DNA of 64,000 nucleotides from Candidatus Neomicrothrix sp. UBA2517 (GCA_002341185.1 DDNP01000029.1:15669-79668); one strand, 5' to 3'; counted from the first letter of the stretch, positions 49,447 through 59,442 are shown. Numbers and translations: made by a program. Notes: generated by a model from the letters alone, not told the origin.

Positions 49447-51716
49447 ATAAATTACCTGACCAAGAGAGCAGCTTTAAAGGAACTATTGGAAAGACACTTG
49501 ATGACTCTGACCCATGGTTTGAACCTCCTACGCACCCTGGTGATGATGCCCCGAACATAGTGGTCGTTTTATTAGACGATACCGGATTTGCTCAGTTGGG
49601 GTGCTATGGATCTTCCATTGACACGTCAAATATTGACGGGCTAGCAGCTGATGGGCTTCAGTTCACAAACTTTCATGTCACGCCACTCTGTTCACCTACA
49701 AGAGCATCGCTTCTGACTGGACGTTCACAGCATGCGGTTGGGATGAGGTCAGTTTCCAACTTCCGCACTGGATTTCCCCACATGTTGGGGCACATAACAA
49801 ATGAAGCAGCCACTATGGCTGAGATTCTCCAGGCAGAAGGTTATGCCACATTCTGTGCCGGGAAATGGCACTTAGCGCCGATGGAGAACTGTTCATCTGC
49901 TGGCCCGTTTGATCAATGGCCCCTTGGAAGAGGATTTGATCGTTTCTATGGTTTTCTAGAGGGAGAAACAGATCAATTTCACCCTGACCTTGTAAGAGAT
50001 AATCACTCTGTTGAGCCCCCAGCGAAACCAGAAGATGGTTATCACCTAAGTGAAGACATTGTCGATAACTTACTGCGAATGATTGCTGACTCAAAAGGAG
50101 TTCGGCCAGATCGACCATTTTTCGCCTATCTCCCATTCGGCGCTACTCATGCCCCCCACCAAGCCCCTCCCGATTATATGAAGAAATATAGAGGGTCTTT
50201 TGATGAAGGGTGGGATGTTGTTCGTGAATGCTGGTATCACCGACAGTTAGAAATTGGAGTAATTCCAACTGGTACACAATTAGCTCCCAGAAATCCTGGA
50301 GTCGAGAAGTGGGATGATCTCCCACAAAACCAAAAACTCTTAGCTGCACGTCTACAAGAAGCATTCGCAGCTTTCCTTGATCATACTGATGATCAAATCG
50401 GTCGCCTAGTAAGCGGACTGCGTGACGCAGACGAATTCGATAACACAATCTTCATTCTTCTCTCAGATAACGGAGCTTCTCAAGAAGGTGGCCCTTTCGG
50501 CGTAATGCATGAAATGAAGTTTTTCAATGGGATATTAGAAACTCCAGATCAAGCAATCGAAAATATTGATGATATAGGGGGGGCACATAGCCATACTAAT
50601 TACCCTTGGGGTTGGGCGCAGGCAGGCAACACCCCGTTTAAGTGGTACAAGCAAAATACTCATGAAGGAGGAGTCCACGTTCCTCTGATTATTCATTGGC
50701 CGACAGGGATTGAGGAGAAGGACCGAGGTTCTTTACGAAACCAATTCGTAAATGTTTCTGATATCGCACCTACTCTTTTTGAGCTGCTGAATATCCAAGC
50801 ACCCGAAACATACAAAGGTATTCCACAAATTCCGATTTCAGGTCATTCCTTTGTTCATCTTCTGACTGATCCAAACGGGATTTCTAATAATACGGCCCAA
50901 TACTTTGAGAACTCAGGTAGCCGAGCACTCATAGCAGGAGAATGGAAAGCTGTTTGCCGCCACCAAACTGGCGCCGACTACGAAACCGAGCAATGGGAAT
51001 TATACAAACTCACTGATGACTGGTCCGAATGCAACGACCTCGCTGAGTCTGAACCAAGAAAATTAGCAGAGTTGCAGAATCTATGGTGGGAGGAAGCAGA
51101 AAAGCATGGCGTTCTCCCACTTGATGACAGAGGATTTGAATTATTTGGTGCGCGATTCAGGGATTTATCTCCGCACCCAACGAGTCGAAAATATGTGTAT
51201 AGGCCTCCCATGTCTCCTATCCCGGGTCAAGCAAGTGCAGCTATTGGTGGAAGAAGCTTTGACTTAATAGCAACAGTCACAAGAGCAAAAGGTGACGAAG
51301 GTGTATTGTTTTCAACTGGAACAGAGAACTCTGGTATTTCAATATTCGTCCAAAATGAACGCTTACTTGTAGATTACAACGCATTTGATGACCATTCGGT
51401 TATAGAGTCCAGCATCGAGATCCCAACTGGGGACTCAACACTTAGCGTGCAATTTCGTAGACTCAAAAGAGGTGGAGAAATCACAATTTATGTCAACGGA
51501 GAATCATCTGGCTATACGCGAGTTCCCCTGTTTATGAGAATGATATCTTCCGTAGGCTCAAGCATAGGTTACGATCACGGATCAGCTGTCTCACCTCGAT
51601 ACGAAAGCCCTTTCCCTTTCAAGGGAAAACTTCATCAAATCGAAATTCAACTCGCAGCCAAAAGAGCGCCCGACGCAGATGAAGCTCAGGCGCGAGCTGA
51701 AAATGCCAGGCAATAA
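49443..51716 (+). CDS. Arylsulfatase-type sulfatase, Cys type
   Basis: Sulfatases hydrolyse sulfate esters with a formylglycine. The 757-residue protein shows VVLLDDTGFAQLGCYG (41-56, metal acids), the modification motif CSPTR (83-87, CxPxR) followed by ASLLTGR, and GKWHLAP. The cysteine must be converted by a formylglycine-generating enzyme, not present here. There is no signal peptide, so the enzyme is cytoplasmic. The catalytic domain fills about 1-560 and is followed by a beta-rich LamG-like domain (about 600-740) common in large bacterial arylsulfatases. The frame opens 17 codons earlier, but ATG 49443 is the coupled start (ATGA). The substrate is unknown. Confidence 0.9.
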   Translation: MNKLPDQESSFKGTIGKTLDDSDPWFEPPTHPGDDAPNIVVVLLDDTGFAQLGCYGSSIDTSNIDGLAADGLQFTNFHVTPLCSPTRASLLTGRSQHAVGMRSVSNFRTGFPHMLGHITNEAATMAEILQAEGYATFCAGKWHLAPMENCSSAGPFDQWPLGRGFDRFYGFLEGETDQFHPDLVRDNHSVEPPAKPEDGYHLSEDIVDNLLRMIADSKGVRPDRPFFAYLPFGATHAPHQAPPDYMKKYRGSFDEGWDVVRECWYHRQLEIGVIPTGTQLAPRNPGVEKWDDLPQNQKLLAARLQEAFAAFLDHTDDQIGRLVSGLRDADEFDNTIFILLSDNGASQEGGPFGVMHEMKFFNGILETPDQAIENIDDIGGAHSHTNYPWGWAQAGNTPFKWYKQNTHEGGVHVPLIIHWPTGIEEKDRGSLRNQFVNVSDIAPTLFELLNIQAPETYKGIPQIPISGHSFVHLLTDPNGISNNTAQYFENSGSRALIAGEWKAVCRHQTGADYETEQWELYKLTDDWSECNDLAESEPRKLAELQNLWWEEAEKHGVLPLDDRGFELFGARFRDLSPHPTSRKYVYRPPMSPIPGQASAAIGGRSFDLIATVTRAKGDEGVLFSTGTENSGISIFVQNERLLVDYNAFDDHSVIESSIEIPTGDSTLSVQFRRLKRGGEITIYVNGESSGYTRVPLFMRMISSVGSSIGYDHGSAVSPRYESPFPFKGKLHQIEIQLAAKRAPDADEAQARAENARQ

Positions 51717-51740
51717 GTTATTAACTACACAGGAGAAAAA

Positions 51741-52574
51741 ATGATAGCTATCACTCTTTTAGGAACTGGATCACCAATTCCTGACCCCAACAGAGCTGGA
51801 CCAGCAACACTCATACAAACTGGTGAAGAGAACTACTTGGTTGACGCAGGGAGAGGCGTTCTCATGCGGCTGGCGGCCGCAGGCTGCGGCGCAAATATGC
51901 TCAACGGGGTCTTGATCACGCACCTTCATAGTGATCACATAACTGACTTAAATGACGTCATCACATCTGCTTGGATCACTTCGTTCGCAGAACAGAAACC
52001 TCTTCAAATCGTTGGGCCACCGGGCACGAAAGAGGTAGTTGATAGGCTCTTGCATTTTCTTAGCTTCGACATTAAATATCGAATAGATCATCACGAAGAT
52101 CTTAATGAACCTCCCGCAGTAAATGTGACTGAGATTGAAAGTGGGATCGTAGAATTAGAAGGTAACGCCAGAATTTCTACCGAACCTACAGACCACCGTC
52201 CAGTAGACCCAACCATTGCATTCAGATTTGACTATGGGAATGATGCGGTTGTTGTCGCAGGAGACACTATCCCATGTGCTGGACTAGACAAATTGTGTAC
52301 TGGAGCGAAAGGACTTGTTCATACCGTTATTCGTAAGGACATCATCGAGAATATTCCCCTCCAACGACTACAAGATGTTTGCGACTACCATTCCTCAGTT
52401 GAAGAAGCCTCTCAAACCGCAGAACGTGCCGGAATAGAAACGCTTACGTTAACGCATTACGTACCTGCCTTTCCTTCAGGCCAGGAAGAAGAATGGAGAG
52501 AGATCGCAGCTCAGTATTTCTCCGGAACAATTGAACTAGGTGATGACTTACATAGGGTAGAAATAGGGGAGTAG
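51741..52574 (+). CDS. Metallo-beta-lactamase-fold hydrolase (RNase Z/arylsulfatase-like)
   Basis: The 277 residues show the signature TLLGTGSPIPDPNRAGP start (typical of RNase Z-like and AtsA-like enzymes), the zinc motif THLHSDHITDL (about 59-69), DHRPVDPTIAFRF with a metal His, VVVAGDT with the bridging Asp and the late HYVP. It is not an RNase Z proper, because the substrate-binding arm is absent. AtsA-type members hydrolyse sulfate or phosphate esters, so it may continue the work of the sulfatase. ATG 51741 follows AGGAGA, 24 bases after the sulfatase. Confidence 0.88.
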   Translation: MIAITLLGTGSPIPDPNRAGPATLIQTGEENYLVDAGRGVLMRLAAAGCGANMLNGVLITHLHSDHITDLNDVITSAWITSFAEQKPLQIVGPPGTKEVVDRLLHFLSFDIKYRIDHHEDLNEPPAVNVTEIESGIVELEGNARISTEPTDHRPVDPTIAFRFDYGNDAVVVAGDTIPCAGLDKLCTGAKGLVHTVIRKDIIENIPLQRLQDVCDYHSSVEEASQTAERAGIETLTLTHYVPAFPSGQEEEWREIAAQYFSGTIELGDDLHRVEIGE

Positions 52575-52584
52575 AGGAACAACT

Positions 52585-53403
52585 ATGGCATCACCAAAAT
52601 ACGGAAAAATTGATTTTGATTACGCCCTACAGCTGGCTACCACAACAGCAGATGAAGATGGGCCTATTTGGATGGTTAATCTCATGAAATATCATGACGT
52701 AGCTCAATATGAAGATAGAAGTAGGGCAAAAATAACAGGTCAAGAAGCTGATGACCTCTACTCACCGCTGGAGCCCCTTAAAGCGATAGGAGCGGAGCCC
52801 GTTTATTTTGGTGAAGTTGAAAACAAGCTTCTTGGTGATTATCGGGATTGGGATCGGGTAGCAGTTGTGAAATACCCGACAAGAAAATCATTCATAGAAA
52901 TGCAAGAAAGAAAAGACTTTCAAGACAAACATGTGCATAAAGAGGCAGGAATGGAAGAAACGATCATTATGGGTTGCCTACCCATGAATTTTCCAAACCC
53001 TCAAAGTCCCCTTCCTGATTGGGGGAAGGTACAACATCCGCCTACCAGTGAAGACGGTCCGATAATCGCCCTGCATGTAGTAAAATTTAATGATCGTGCT
53101 GAGCTAGGAGAAACCCCAGAACAAATGGCTGAATATACTTCGAAAGCAGCCACTGTCGGCATTGATCAAGGCGTTCGTATTTCTGGATGGTTCGGAGTGG
53201 AAGGTACAATTGTTGGTGACGGGAGAGAATGGGATCAAGTCAGATTCAATGCTTTCCCGAGTAAAGCGGCATTCATGGCTGTAGTCCAAGACCCAGCAAG
53301 ACTAGAAGCGCAAAGAACGCACCGAGAGCATGCAATCTTAGACACGTATACGTTGATAGTTCGGACAACATTTGATCAGATTAAAGATTCAATAGAGCAA
53401 TAA
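52585..53403 (+). CDS. Two-domain dimeric alpha/beta-barrel-like protein (DUF1330-like)
   Basis: The 272 residues contain two similar halves. Each starts with GPI-x-x-(L/H)-x-x-(M/V)-K (GPIWMVNLMKYHD near 26; GPIIALHVVKFND near 158), continues with a glycine-rich strand (AEPVYFGEVEN; ISGWFGVEGTIVG) and ends with a DRV/DQV strand and a helix (SFIEMQERKDFQDKHVHKE; AFMAVVQDPARLEAQRTHRE). This is the stress-responsive A/B-barrel or DUF1330 pattern in duplicate. Function unknown. It is the last gene of the tetR-sulfatase unit, 10 bases after the hydrolase gene. Confidence 0.8.
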   Translation: MASPKYGKIDFDYALQLATTTADEDGPIWMVNLMKYHDVAQYEDRSRAKITGQEADDLYSPLEPLKAIGAEPVYFGEVENKLLGDYRDWDRVAVVKYPTRKSFIEMQERKDFQDKHVHKEAGMEETIIMGCLPMNFPNPQSPLPDWGKVQHPPTSEDGPIIALHVVKFNDRAELGETPEQMAEYTSKAATVGIDQGVRISGWFGVEGTIVGDGREWDQVRFNAFPSKAAFMAVVQDPARLEAQRTHREHAILDTYTLIVRTTFDQIKDSIEQ

Positions 53404-53406
53404 AAA

Positions 53407-53436
53407 GTAAATAATGAGATTCTCATTTTGATTTAC
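53407..53436. terminator. Hairpin between convergent barrel-protein and ilvD genes
   Basis: AATGAG (53413-53418) pairs with CTCATT (53422-53427) around an ATT loop. GTAAAT and ATTTAC outside extend it with a TTG bulge. TTGATTT follows on the plus strand. An AT-rich stem just after the last gene of the sulfatase unit may be its terminator. Weak evidence. Confidence 0.4.
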
Positions 53437-53490
53437 ATCGCTGGCAATCAATGTATTAATCCCTTGGCGTGTCGGGAGTTGCCAATTTCT

Positions 53491-55218
53491 TTAGCTATCG
53501 GTGACGCAACCGTTAGAAGCGTCTTCAACGAGGCGGATGTACTTCCACAGGGTGCCTGAAGTGGCTTTGTACGGTGGCGCCACCCATTCCTCGGCACGAG
53601 CAGCGAGTTCGCTGTTGCTAACTCCCACGGTGATCTCATGACTTTCATCGTCAATCGTGATGATGTCTCCATCACGCACGAGGGCAATTGGGCCGCCTTC
53701 TTGTGCCTCTGGGACGACGTGTCCAACTATAAAACCGTGGCTTCCGCCAGAGAAGCGTCCATCCGTGATCAAAGCAACATCGTCAATGAAACCAGCGCCG
53801 GCAAGTGCACTGGTGGGTGTGAGCATCTCGGGCATTCCTGGCCCACCCTTGGGGCCTTCGTAACGAATCACGATTACGTCACCTGATTGGATCCGACTTT
53901 CCTCAAGTCCAGCTATCATCTCTTCTTCTGAGTCGAATACTCGCGCTGGGCCTGTGAAGGTTAGGCCTTGTTTGCCGGTGATTTTCCCTACTGAGCCACC
54001 AGGGGCAAGGTTGCCGCGCAGTATCGAAATATGACCCCTCGACTTGACTGCGGTATCAAGGGAGGACACAACATCTTGGTCTTTGAGAAGATGAGGCACA
54101 TCGGACAAGTTTTCGCCCAATGTCTTACCTGTTACTGTCATCTGGTCACCATCAAGCATTCCCTTATCAAGTAGGTACCGCATTACTCCAGGAACGCCAC
54201 CTATGTCATGGAGGTCTTCCATCACATACTGTCCTGATGGTTTCAAGTCAGCTAGAAGCGGAACTCGTGAGCTAGTAGCAAGCCAATCGTCGAGATTCAG
54301 CTCAAGTTCAAAGGCACGAGCCATTGCGATCATATGTAAAACGGCATTCGTTGATCCGCCGAGTGCCATGGTCACAACCATTGCGTTCTCAAGTGATTCG
54401 CGTGTTACGATCCGGCGAGGCGTCAAACCTTCTGAGAGAAGCATTTCCATCTTTTGCCCAGCGGTGACACATTCCTGAATTTTGGCAGGGTCTTCAGCAG
54501 GGGTGCATGAGGAGTATGGGAGGCTTAAACCCATAGCCTCAATTGCAGTAGCCATTGTATTAGCTGTGTACATTCCTCCACATGCGCCAGCACCAGGAAT
54601 TGAGCATGAGACAATGGTCTGTCGTTCTTCCTCAGTGATCGTTCCTGCGAGGAATTGACCGTAACTCTGGAATGCGGAGACAACGTCGAGTTTTTCTTCA
54701 ACGCCTCCGATGGTGCCGCACCCAGCGCGGATTGTGCCACCGTAGACCATCATTGCTGGTCGGTCTAAGCGACCCATAGCGATGATGCAACCCGGCATGT
54801 TTTTGTCACAGCCAGGCAATGCAACGAGTCCGTCGTACCATTGGGCTGCCATTACCGTCTCTATCGAATCAGCGATGAGGTCGCGGCTCTGAAGCGAATA
54901 GGACATCCCATCGGTTCCCATCGATATCCCATCAGAGACGCCTATGGTATTAAAGCGCATACCAACGAGACCAGACTCAACTACCCCTCGTTTAACGTGG
55001 ATACCAAGTCCGTCAAGGTGCATATTGCATGGATTGCCTTCATACCAGCACGCTGCAATACCTATTTGTGCCTGATTTAAGTCTGATTGGCTGAGACCGG
55101 TAGCCAGAAGCATCGCTTGAGAAGCACCCTGGCTTTTAGGCTGGGTGATCCGTGACGAGTGTTTATTCATCAGGACTGGTTGTTCGTTCATTATGCCGCC
55201 GTGCTCGGTTCGTTCCAT
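53491..55218 (-). CDS. ilvD: Dihydroxy-acid dehydratase
   Basis: IlvD dehydrates dihydroxy acids in valine, leucine and isoleucine synthesis using an iron-sulfur cluster. The 575 residues show the cluster cysteines in [24 protein letters not shown] and [13 protein letters not shown], and the C-terminal [15 protein letters not shown] 55218 has no clear Shine-Dalgarno, and ATG 55191 is possible. The gene is separated from ilvBNC by two genes, faces the other way, and has visibly higher GC (several 60-base lines of 53-58 percent, against about 40-48 percent around it). Confidence 0.95.
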   Translation of the reverse strand: MERTEHGGIMNEQPVLMNKHSSRITQPKSQGASQAMLLATGLSQSDLNQAQIGIAACWYEGNPCNMHLDGLGIHVKRGVVESGLVGMRFNTIGVSDGISMGTDGMSYSLQSRDLIADSIETVMAAQWYDGLVALPGCDKNMPGCIIAMGRLDRPAMMVYGGTIRAGCGTIGGVEEKLDVVSAFQSYGQFLAGTITEEERQTIVSCSIPGAGACGGMYTANTMATAIEAMGLSLPYSSCTPAEDPAKIQECVTAGQKMEMLLSEGLTPRRIVTRESLENAMVVTMALGGSTNAVLHMIAMARAFELELNLDDWLATSSRVPLLADLKPSGQYVMEDLHDIGGVPGVMRYLLDKGMLDGDQMTVTGKTLGENLSDVPHLLKDQDVVSSLDTAVKSRGHISILRGNLAPGGSVGKITGKQGLTFTGPARVFDSEEEMIAGLEESRIQSGDVIVIRYEGPKGGPGMPEMLTPTSALAGAGFIDDVALITDGRFSGGSHGFIVGHVVPEAQEGGPIALVRDGDIITIDDESHEITVGVSNSELAARAEEWVAPPYKATSGTLWKYIRLVEDASNGCVTDS

Positions 55219-55312
55219 TATTGATAGGGAGGTTAGCAGAGTTTTATCAGTTTCAAGTTATGAAACAACGAAAACTAATCGCACTTGCTATGGGGGCTCG
55301 AACGCATGTTGG

Positions 55313-55840
55313 TTAGTCGAAACCCCAACAATTATTTGCTTTCGCATATTTCTTTGCTTCCGCAGTCATCCATTCTAATTTCCCTCGCCTAACCTCAGAA
55401 GAAGATATCAGGTTGATTTCATCTGAGACCTTTAAAAGGATCTCTTTAGGGACTTGAATGTCATTTCTTGGAGCAACTGCTAACGCAGGCAACCGGTTTA
55501 GGCAATCTCTCATATGTATTTCATTCTTATAGAAAGCTAGGTCATGTAATTGCGCCCATTTATCCGCACCGAGAACTACTAGGTCGTAGCCATCGGCAAT
55601 ATCAGCGATGAGCTGTTTTGTTGTTTCGAAGACACTAGCTTCAGGGATTGATAACAGAGATTTGTTTACAATTTCTAGTCTGTCAGAGGCTGAAGGAATA
55701 ATAAGTTTCTCCTTACCTAAAGCGACCTTAGAAATAACAAGATGTATTTCGTTGATATGAAAGCTTTTAATAGCTGCTTTAACTATTTCAATATGCCCTA
55801 TTGTCGGCGGATTAAATGAGCCTGGATATACGGCTCTCAT
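55313..55840 (-). CDS. HIGH-motif nucleotidyltransferase (NadD/CoaD-like)
   Basis: The 175 residues show a GSFNPPTIGHIE start (phosphate-binding GxFxPxTxGH) and the later LGADKWAQL and ISSSEVRRG blocks. The last matches the ISST-x-IR motif of NadD, which adenylates nicotinate mononucleotide; CoaD shares the fold. A true actinobacterial nadD usually lies near obgE and proB, so this may be a paralogue. It begins in the stop of the upstream MFS gene (TAATG), so the two are coupled. Confidence 0.7.
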   Translation of the reverse strand: MRAVYPGSFNPPTIGHIEIVKAAIKSFHINEIHLVISKVALGKEKLIIPSASDRLEIVNKSLLSIPEASVFETTKQLIADIADGYDLVVLGADKWAQLHDLAFYKNEIHMRDCLNRLPALAVAPRNDIQVPKEILLKVSDEINLISSSEVRRGKLEWMTAEAKKYAKANNCWGFD

Positions 55841-57033
55841 TATATTTTCTTAGTAGTCGGCATCGGTTCTTTAAACGTCTTATAAATAACGAGAAGTGCC
55901 ACAGTAAGAGTGAATGTCATTACGAGAGCTACGGGAACAATACCAGAGTTTTCATAGACTCTAGAGCCAAATATTGCGCCAAATAGTCGCCCTAATGCCC
56001 AACCCGCGTAAACGAAGCCCATCATCGCACCTCTCGCCCTCTTATCAAGTTCTGTGCAGGTGGAAAGCATCGAAACGATTACGCATTCTGTGCAAACAAA
56101 CCAAAGTGAGATCAGAAGTAGAGCTAACCAAATAGAGGAACTACCGAATGGCAAAATAATAGATAACGGTAGTGAGAGAAGGAGAGCATATTTGACAACA
56201 GTTACTTTTCCGAACTTATCTCCGAATAGCGTAACTCCGCCGGACCCGAGCAATTCTGCTAGTCCAATAATTAAAGCAACTAACCCAAGGCCTGAAGTTG
56301 AAACGTCATGCTCGTCCTCAAGAAAAATAGCGAAAGTAACCAACATCATCATATGCCCAGACCCCAGTGCAACCATTGCGATGATTGCTCGTTTGGCAGT
56401 AGTGCTTAATCCAACTCCCTTAAGTGAACTAATCGCAGGGGGATTAGGCGGAAGATGATAATGAAAAATAATCCCTGTAACTAGACATAAGGCGGCAACA
56501 ATAATAAAGGGTGTTCGCCAAGTTCCAGCGCGAATCAAAACGGATGCTAATGGCATGCCAACCATAAACGATAAGGCCCATGTCGTTTCAATTAATCCGA
56601 TAGCTCGTGATCTATATGCATAGGGAACAGATGCCCCAGTCCATGCGCTAGATCCGATATCAAAAGAGTTCTTAGAAAATGCTGTTAAGACCAACGCGAA
56701 AACAAAAAGTATCAGACCAGAACTTGCCCCTTGTAGAACAGAAGCCATGCCAAGGCCTAGAATTCCGGCAGTCATTGCCTGATTCGTCCCTCGCTTATCT
56801 GTCAACTTCCCAAGCAGTGGACTAGACATCTCCACGAGATCTCTCATAGCTAAAGCAGTTCCCATAGTTCCGGTAGTTACGCCGAGTCCGCGCGAAATTG
56901 TAGGCAAAAAAGGGAAAACCATTCTGTAAGCAACATTAGAAATAAACCTTCCAAAAGCAATCAGGAATAACCCCGAAGGTAAATCACTTGAGAATTTACC
57001 AAATTTCGACTGATTATTGCCTTTTGTTCCCAC
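55840..57033 (-). CDS. MFS transporter
   Basis: The 397-residue protein has about 12 membrane helices, with GKLTDKRGTNQA in the loop between helices 2 and 3 (MFS signature type) and a long-range internal repeat near GSGGVTLFGDKFGKVTV. The start is GTG 57033. Substrate unknown. It precedes the nucleotidyltransferase gene with a one-base overlap, so a shared physiological role such as uptake of a nucleotide precursor is possible but unproven. It is divergent from ilvB. Confidence 0.85.
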   Translation of the reverse strand: MGTKGNNQSKFGKFSSDLPSGLFLIAFGRFISNVAYRMVFPFLPTISRGLGVTTGTMGTALAMRDLVEMSSPLLGKLTDKRGTNQAMTAGILGLGMASVLQGASSGLILFVFALVLTAFSKNSFDIGSSAWTGASVPYAYRSRAIGLIETTWALSFMVGMPLASVLIRAGTWRTPFIIVAALCLVTGIIFHYHLPPNPPAISSLKGVGLSTTAKRAIIAMVALGSGHMMMLVTFAIFLEDEHDVSTSGLGLVALIIGLAELLGSGGVTLFGDKFGKVTVVKYALLLSLPLSIILPFGSSSIWLALLLISLWFVCTECVIVSMLSTCTELDKRARGAMMGFVYAGWALGRLFGAIFGSRVYENSGIVPVALVMTFTLTVALLVIYKTFKEPMPTTKKI

Positions 57034-57180
57034 AAAGAGAGGCTATGCCTAGAAAGCAAAACGAACCACATAAAAGCCTAGGAATTATTACTTTTACATA
57101 TTCTAGTAATTTCTTGTATGTACTGACAAACATGTGGATAGCGTAAAGGAGTCAGTAATGAATCGTTTTGAGGAAGCGGC

Positions 57181-58914
57181 ATGAAAACTAATGGCGGTAA
57201 AGCCTTAATGGATAGCCTTGAGGCTCAAGGTGTAGAAATAGTTTTTGGATTGCCAGGAGGCGCCATTTTGCCGGCTTATGATCCGCTCCTTGACTCATCT
57301 ATTCGCCATGTCCTCGTTAGGCACGAACAAGGTGCTGGCCATATGGCAGAAGGTTATGCCCATGCAACAGGATTACCGGGTGTAGCGATCGTTACTAGTG
57401 GCCCAGCAGCCACCAACATGGTGACTCCATTAGCTGATGCGATGCTTGACTCAGTTCCCCTTGTCTGTATAACTGGTCAAGTAGCAAGTGGCGCAATAGG
57501 GTCAGATGCATTTCAAGAGTGCGACACAACCGGTATTACGATGGCAGTTACCAAGCACAATTTTTTGGTAACAGATGCATCAGAAATCCCTCAAGTGATA
57601 CATGATGCTTTCTACATCGCAACAACTGGACGCCCTGGGCCAGTTCTTGTTGATATCCCTAAGGATCTTGTAGATGCTAACAATCCAGCATCACATTTTG
57701 ATGATTACAAACCTTCAGGTCATGACCTCCCAGGGTACAATCCCATTCAGGACCCAGATCCACAGGAAGTACTAAAAGCAGCCCACCTAATACTCCAATC
57801 AAAACGGCCAATAATTTATAGCGGTGGGGGGATCCTAAAGGCAAGAGCTGCCGATGAATTACGAGAACTAGCAGAACTGCTTGATGTCCATGTCATAACC
57901 ACTCTAATGAATAGGGGTGGCTTCCCAGACGATCATCCATTAGCACTTGGAATGCCTGGCATGCACGGAAATTACACAGCAGTAACAGCGATCCAACAGT
58001 CAGACCTTCTGATAACACTCGGTGCTAGATTCGACGACAGAGTTACAGGAAAAGTTGACGAGTTCGCACCTGACGCAAAAGTCATCCATGCCGATATCGA
58101 CCCAGCAGAATTTAATAAAGTCCGATCAGCGAATGTCTCTATCCAAGGCGATGTTGGTCATACAATCATTGAGCTGATTAAAGCCTTAAAACAGTTACTG
58201 GAAAATCATGAACGCCCTGACTGGTCAGAATGGAAATCACAGATCAGCGGGTGGAAAGAAAGATTCCCTCTCGTTTACGACGAGTGGCAAGAAGGAGAGG
58301 GATTAAAACCCCAATATGTCATAGAGCAGTTGAGGGATAACACTCCAGACGACACAATCGTTGCATCGGGAGTTGGCCAACATCAGATGTGGGCAAGTCA
58401 ATTTTGGAAATTTAATCATCCATACACCTGGATAAACTCAGGAGGTTTGGGAACTATGGGTTTTGCAGTACCAGCTGCAATCGGAGCAAAGGCAGGAAAA
58501 CCAGACAGAATGGTATGGGCCATAGACGGCGACGGATGTTTCCAAATGACAAACCAAGAACTTGTAACAGCAAGACTTGAAAAGTTCCCAGTAAAAATAG
58601 CGGTTCTAAATAATGGGTATCTAGGAATGGTCCGACAGTGGCAAGAACTCTTTTATGACGAACGTTATAGCGAGGTTCATCTTCAATCGGATTTACCTGA
58701 CTATAAAAAACTTGCTGAGGCAATGGGGTGCGTGGGAATTAGAGTCGAATCACCTGAGGAAGTACAACCTGCGATTGATCAAGCTAACGAAATTAATGAC
58801 CGGCCTGTTGTGATTGATTTTCGTACGGAAGCAAGCGAAAATGTTTATCCTATGGTTCCCGCCGGGAAGTCAAATAGTGATGTAATCGTTCACCCATCAC
58901 AAGGAAACAATTGA
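57181..58914 (+). CDS. ilvB: Acetolactate synthase large subunit
   Basis: The TPP enzyme condenses pyruvate (or pyruvate and 2-oxobutyrate) as the first step of branched-chain amino acid synthesis. The 577 residues show VFGLPGGAILPAYD, the TPP-activating Glu in RHEQGAGHMAEGYA, GARFDDRVTGK (FAD region) and the metal motif GDGCFQMTNQEL with NNGYLGMV. It is followed by its regulatory subunit and ilvC. ATG 57181 has GAGGAAG just upstream and overlaps the stop of a short upstream frame (57158-57184), so translation may be coupled. Confidence 0.97.
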   Translation: MKTNGGKALMDSLEAQGVEIVFGLPGGAILPAYDPLLDSSIRHVLVRHEQGAGHMAEGYAHATGLPGVAIVTSGPAATNMVTPLADAMLDSVPLVCITGQVASGAIGSDAFQECDTTGITMAVTKHNFLVTDASEIPQVIHDAFYIATTGRPGPVLVDIPKDLVDANNPASHFDDYKPSGHDLPGYNPIQDPDPQEVLKAAHLILQSKRPIIYSGGGILKARAADELRELAELLDVHVITTLMNRGGFPDDHPLALGMPGMHGNYTAVTAIQQSDLLITLGARFDDRVTGKVDEFAPDAKVIHADIDPAEFNKVRSANVSIQGDVGHTIIELIKALKQLLENHERPDWSEWKSQISGWKERFPLVYDEWQEGEGLKPQYVIEQLRDNTPDDTIVASGVGQHQMWASQFWKFNHPYTWINSGGLGTMGFAVPAAIGAKAGKPDRMVWAIDGDGCFQMTNQELVTARLEKFPVKIAVLNNGYLGMVRQWQELFYDERYSEVHLQSDLPDYKKLAEAMGCVGIRVESPEEVQPAIDQANEINDRPVVIDFRTEASENVYPMVPAGKSNSDVIVHPSQGNN

Positions 58915-58916
58915 GC

Positions 58917-59405
58917 ATGGTAGAACAATTCCACACTCTTGTCGTACGGGTAGAGAACAAACCAGGGGTACTTGCGAGAGTTTCAGGCTTATTTGCTAGA
59001 AGAGGATTTAACATCCAATCACTCGCAGTAGCCCCCACAGATAACGAACTTTTCAGTCGCTTAACAATTGTCGTTGATGCTGAATCAGCACCTCTTGATC
59101 AGGTCGTGAAGCAACTAGATAAGCTCATAAATGTAGTCCGAATCCAAGAACTATCACAAAGAGACTCTGTAAATCGCGAATTAATCCTTGCAACAGTAAA
59201 GCTAATTGAAGGTAAAGAAGATAATATCATGCGAGATATAGAGTCATTTGATGCCAATGTATTGAGTGTAGGAGAAAAGAAAATCATGGTATCGCTTTCA
59301 GGTCCGCCTGAAGTAATTGACGAATTTGAAACAGTTCTAGAAAAATATGGAATAGTTGAAGTTCAAAGGACAGGAATCGTTGCTCTTGCAACAATCGCAC
59401 GATAA
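58917..59405 (+). CDS. ilvN: Acetolactate synthase small (regulatory) subunit
   Basis: The regulatory subunit has an N-terminal ACT domain (LVVRVENKPGVLARVSGLFARRGFNIQSL) that senses valine and a C-terminal ALS_ss domain (about 85-160). About 162 residues, the normal short form. I use ATG 58917, 11 bases after AAGGA; a TTG at 58911 that overlaps the ilvB stop is the alternative. Confidence 0.94.
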   Translation: MVEQFHTLVVRVENKPGVLARVSGLFARRGFNIQSLAVAPTDNELFSRLTIVVDAESAPLDQVVKQLDKLINVVRIQELSQRDSVNRELILATVKLIEGKEDNIMRDIESFDANVLSVGEKKIMVSLSGPPEVIDEFETVLEKYGIVEVQRTGIVALATIAR

Positions 59406-59442
59406 GCAACTTTAAAAGTATTAATTTATAAAGGAGAACAAA

